Part shown: piece after piece, positions 63,440 through 64,000 of the stretch
Position numbering within the stretch: position 1 is the first letter of the stretch
Layout of the letters: each line of letters begins with the position of its first letter
Assembly (NCBI RefSeq): GCF_002368095.1
Contig: NZ_AP018227.1
Coordinates: 6,464,123-6,528,122 of the forward strand
Direction of reading: 5' to 3'
Source: Calothrix parasitica NIES-267
Lineage (GTDB): Bacteria; Cyanobacteriota; Cyanobacteriia; Cyanobacteriales; Nostocaceae
DNA length: 64,000 nucleotides
Notes under the pieces: model-generated
Databases searched by the model: none
Told to the model about the DNA's origin: nothing
The model's input: only the letters and a program-made list of their open reading frames with translations
Made by a program: the position numbers and the translations under genes

Positions 63440-63858
63440 TTATTTATTAATTGGGAATTGGGAATTGGGAATTGGGAATTGGTAATTGGTAACTGTTCAC
63501 TGATAACTGTTCACTGATAACTGTTAAGTGTTGCTTCGATGGGCGATGGGGCTTCCTTCTAGCGTGATAAAATCAGGTTATTCCCCTTAATTCCGACCGG
63601 ATTACCGGGAATGTACTTAGCCGAAGGGATGCATCTTTATCAGTGAGCAGTTATCAGTGAGCAGTTAGCAATTATTAGTAATACCGTTCAATCTGTTTGT
63701 TATAAACATCTTCAACTTTTTCCAAGGTCAAATTGGTATTAGAGATGAGGATGTTATTTTAATCGGTGTTGTTAAAACAGTAACTGGTAATTGATACACT
63801 GTTTCGCAAGGTGCTTCGGCGATGTAGGTAGTCACCACGAGAACACAATACCACTGCA
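63440..63858. other. Upstream region of sir with heptamers and a structured block
   Basis: TTGGGAA and ACTGTTC/TGATAAC heptamers (63449-63527), then a block (63536-63640) rich in self-complementary words (GGGCGATGGGG; CCGGATTACCGG; GGTTATTCCCC) and more heptamers (63643-63672). No open frame explains it. Confidence 0.5.
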
Positions 63859-64000
63859 ATGGTTCAGTCTGCTCCTCCCGAAAACACAAACCGTAAATCT
63901 TCTAAGCTCGAAGGAATCAAGGAACGCAGTAATTTTTTACGCGAACCTGTAGCTACTGAGATTCAACAAGATACTACTCACTTTAGTGAAGAAGCGATAC
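63859..64000 (+). CDS. sir: Ferredoxin-sulfite reductase, 5' end only
   Basis: The frame opens at the ATG 63859 and is still open at the window edge (47 codons). The sequence [35 protein letters not shown] matches the start of cyanobacterial ferredoxin-dependent sulfite reductase (assimilatory), where KxEGIKExSNFLREP and QDTTHFxEDA are conserved. The enzyme reduces sulfite to sulfide with six electrons from ferredoxin, using a 4Fe-4S cluster and siroheme; those domains are beyond the window. Confidence 0.85.
   Translation, partial: MVQSAPPENTNRKSSKLEGIKERSNFLREPVATEIQQDTTHFSEEAI

Noticed and set aside
63700-63858. tRNA or other known RNA upstream of sir
   Set aside because: No cloverleaf or conserved core could be drawn in this part.

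Overview
The window is chromosomal DNA of a low-GC, filamentous, probably heterocyst-forming cyanobacterium (Nostocales; Rivularia/Calothrix-like is my inference). The evidence is a phycobiliprotein chromophore lyase, a tandem flavodiiron pair of the Flv3/Flv1 type, cyanobacterial DUF3143 and YaaW genes, about ten HIP1 octamers (GCGATCGC) seen by eye, and many heptamer tandem repeats between genes. No phage, plasmid or complete CRISPR locus is visible.

Layout. 1-8 kb: a HEAT-repeat protein, a small zinc-ribbon protein, the flv3-flv1 pair, pyroglutamyl peptidase and a PD-(D/E)XK-like protein. 8-15 kb: a large beta-helix/carbohydrate-binding surface protein, a small secreted basic protein, an AraC-type regulator with a truncated receiver, and a CpcS/CpeS-type lyase. 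15-22 kb: two RND membrane-fusion adaptors and one RND pump. 22-24.4 kb: a gene graveyard with a dead ISL3 transposase carrying nested insertions. 24.4-30.3 kb: a GT2 glycosyltransferase, then the translation/secretion cluster rplS - trnW(CCA) - secE - nusG - rplK - rplA - (L10 leader) - rplJ - rplL. 30.3-32 kb: an IS4-type insertion sequence downstream of rplL. 32-37 kb: a Ser/Thr kinase, an excisionase-like HTH protein, a SMI1/KNR4-HEAT gene broken by a 44-bp mobile repeat, and a pentapeptide protein. 37-44 kb: clpC, rimI diverging from lysA, then the overlapping cdaA-uppS pair. 44-49 kb: a dnaK3-type chaperone cluster (dnaK, dnaJ, a membrane J-domain protein, DUF3143). 49-64 kb: an M28 peptidase, an unknown protein with a giant LRV-repeat protein, an S41 peptidase, a FAD oxidoreductase, a YaaW protein, an O-antigen-ligase-like membrane protein, a small outer-membrane barrel, and the 5' end of sir (ferredoxin-sulfite reductase).

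How genes work together. Flv3/Flv1 reduce O2 to water. The rplS-rplL block couples translation, transcription elongation and Sec export. clpC and the DnaK/DnaJ group handle proteostasis. lysA supplies lysine, cdaA makes c-di-AMP, and uppS makes the lipid carrier for the envelope.

The least ordinary content is the density of small mobile repeats. It includes a 44-bp foldback element whose precise removal restores a broken gene, a MITE with an 8-bp target duplication, six copies of a ~70-bp inverted-repeat element, a second ~70-bp family, and an over-represented CTAG(C/T)GCTAG palindrome that recurs inside coding repeats.
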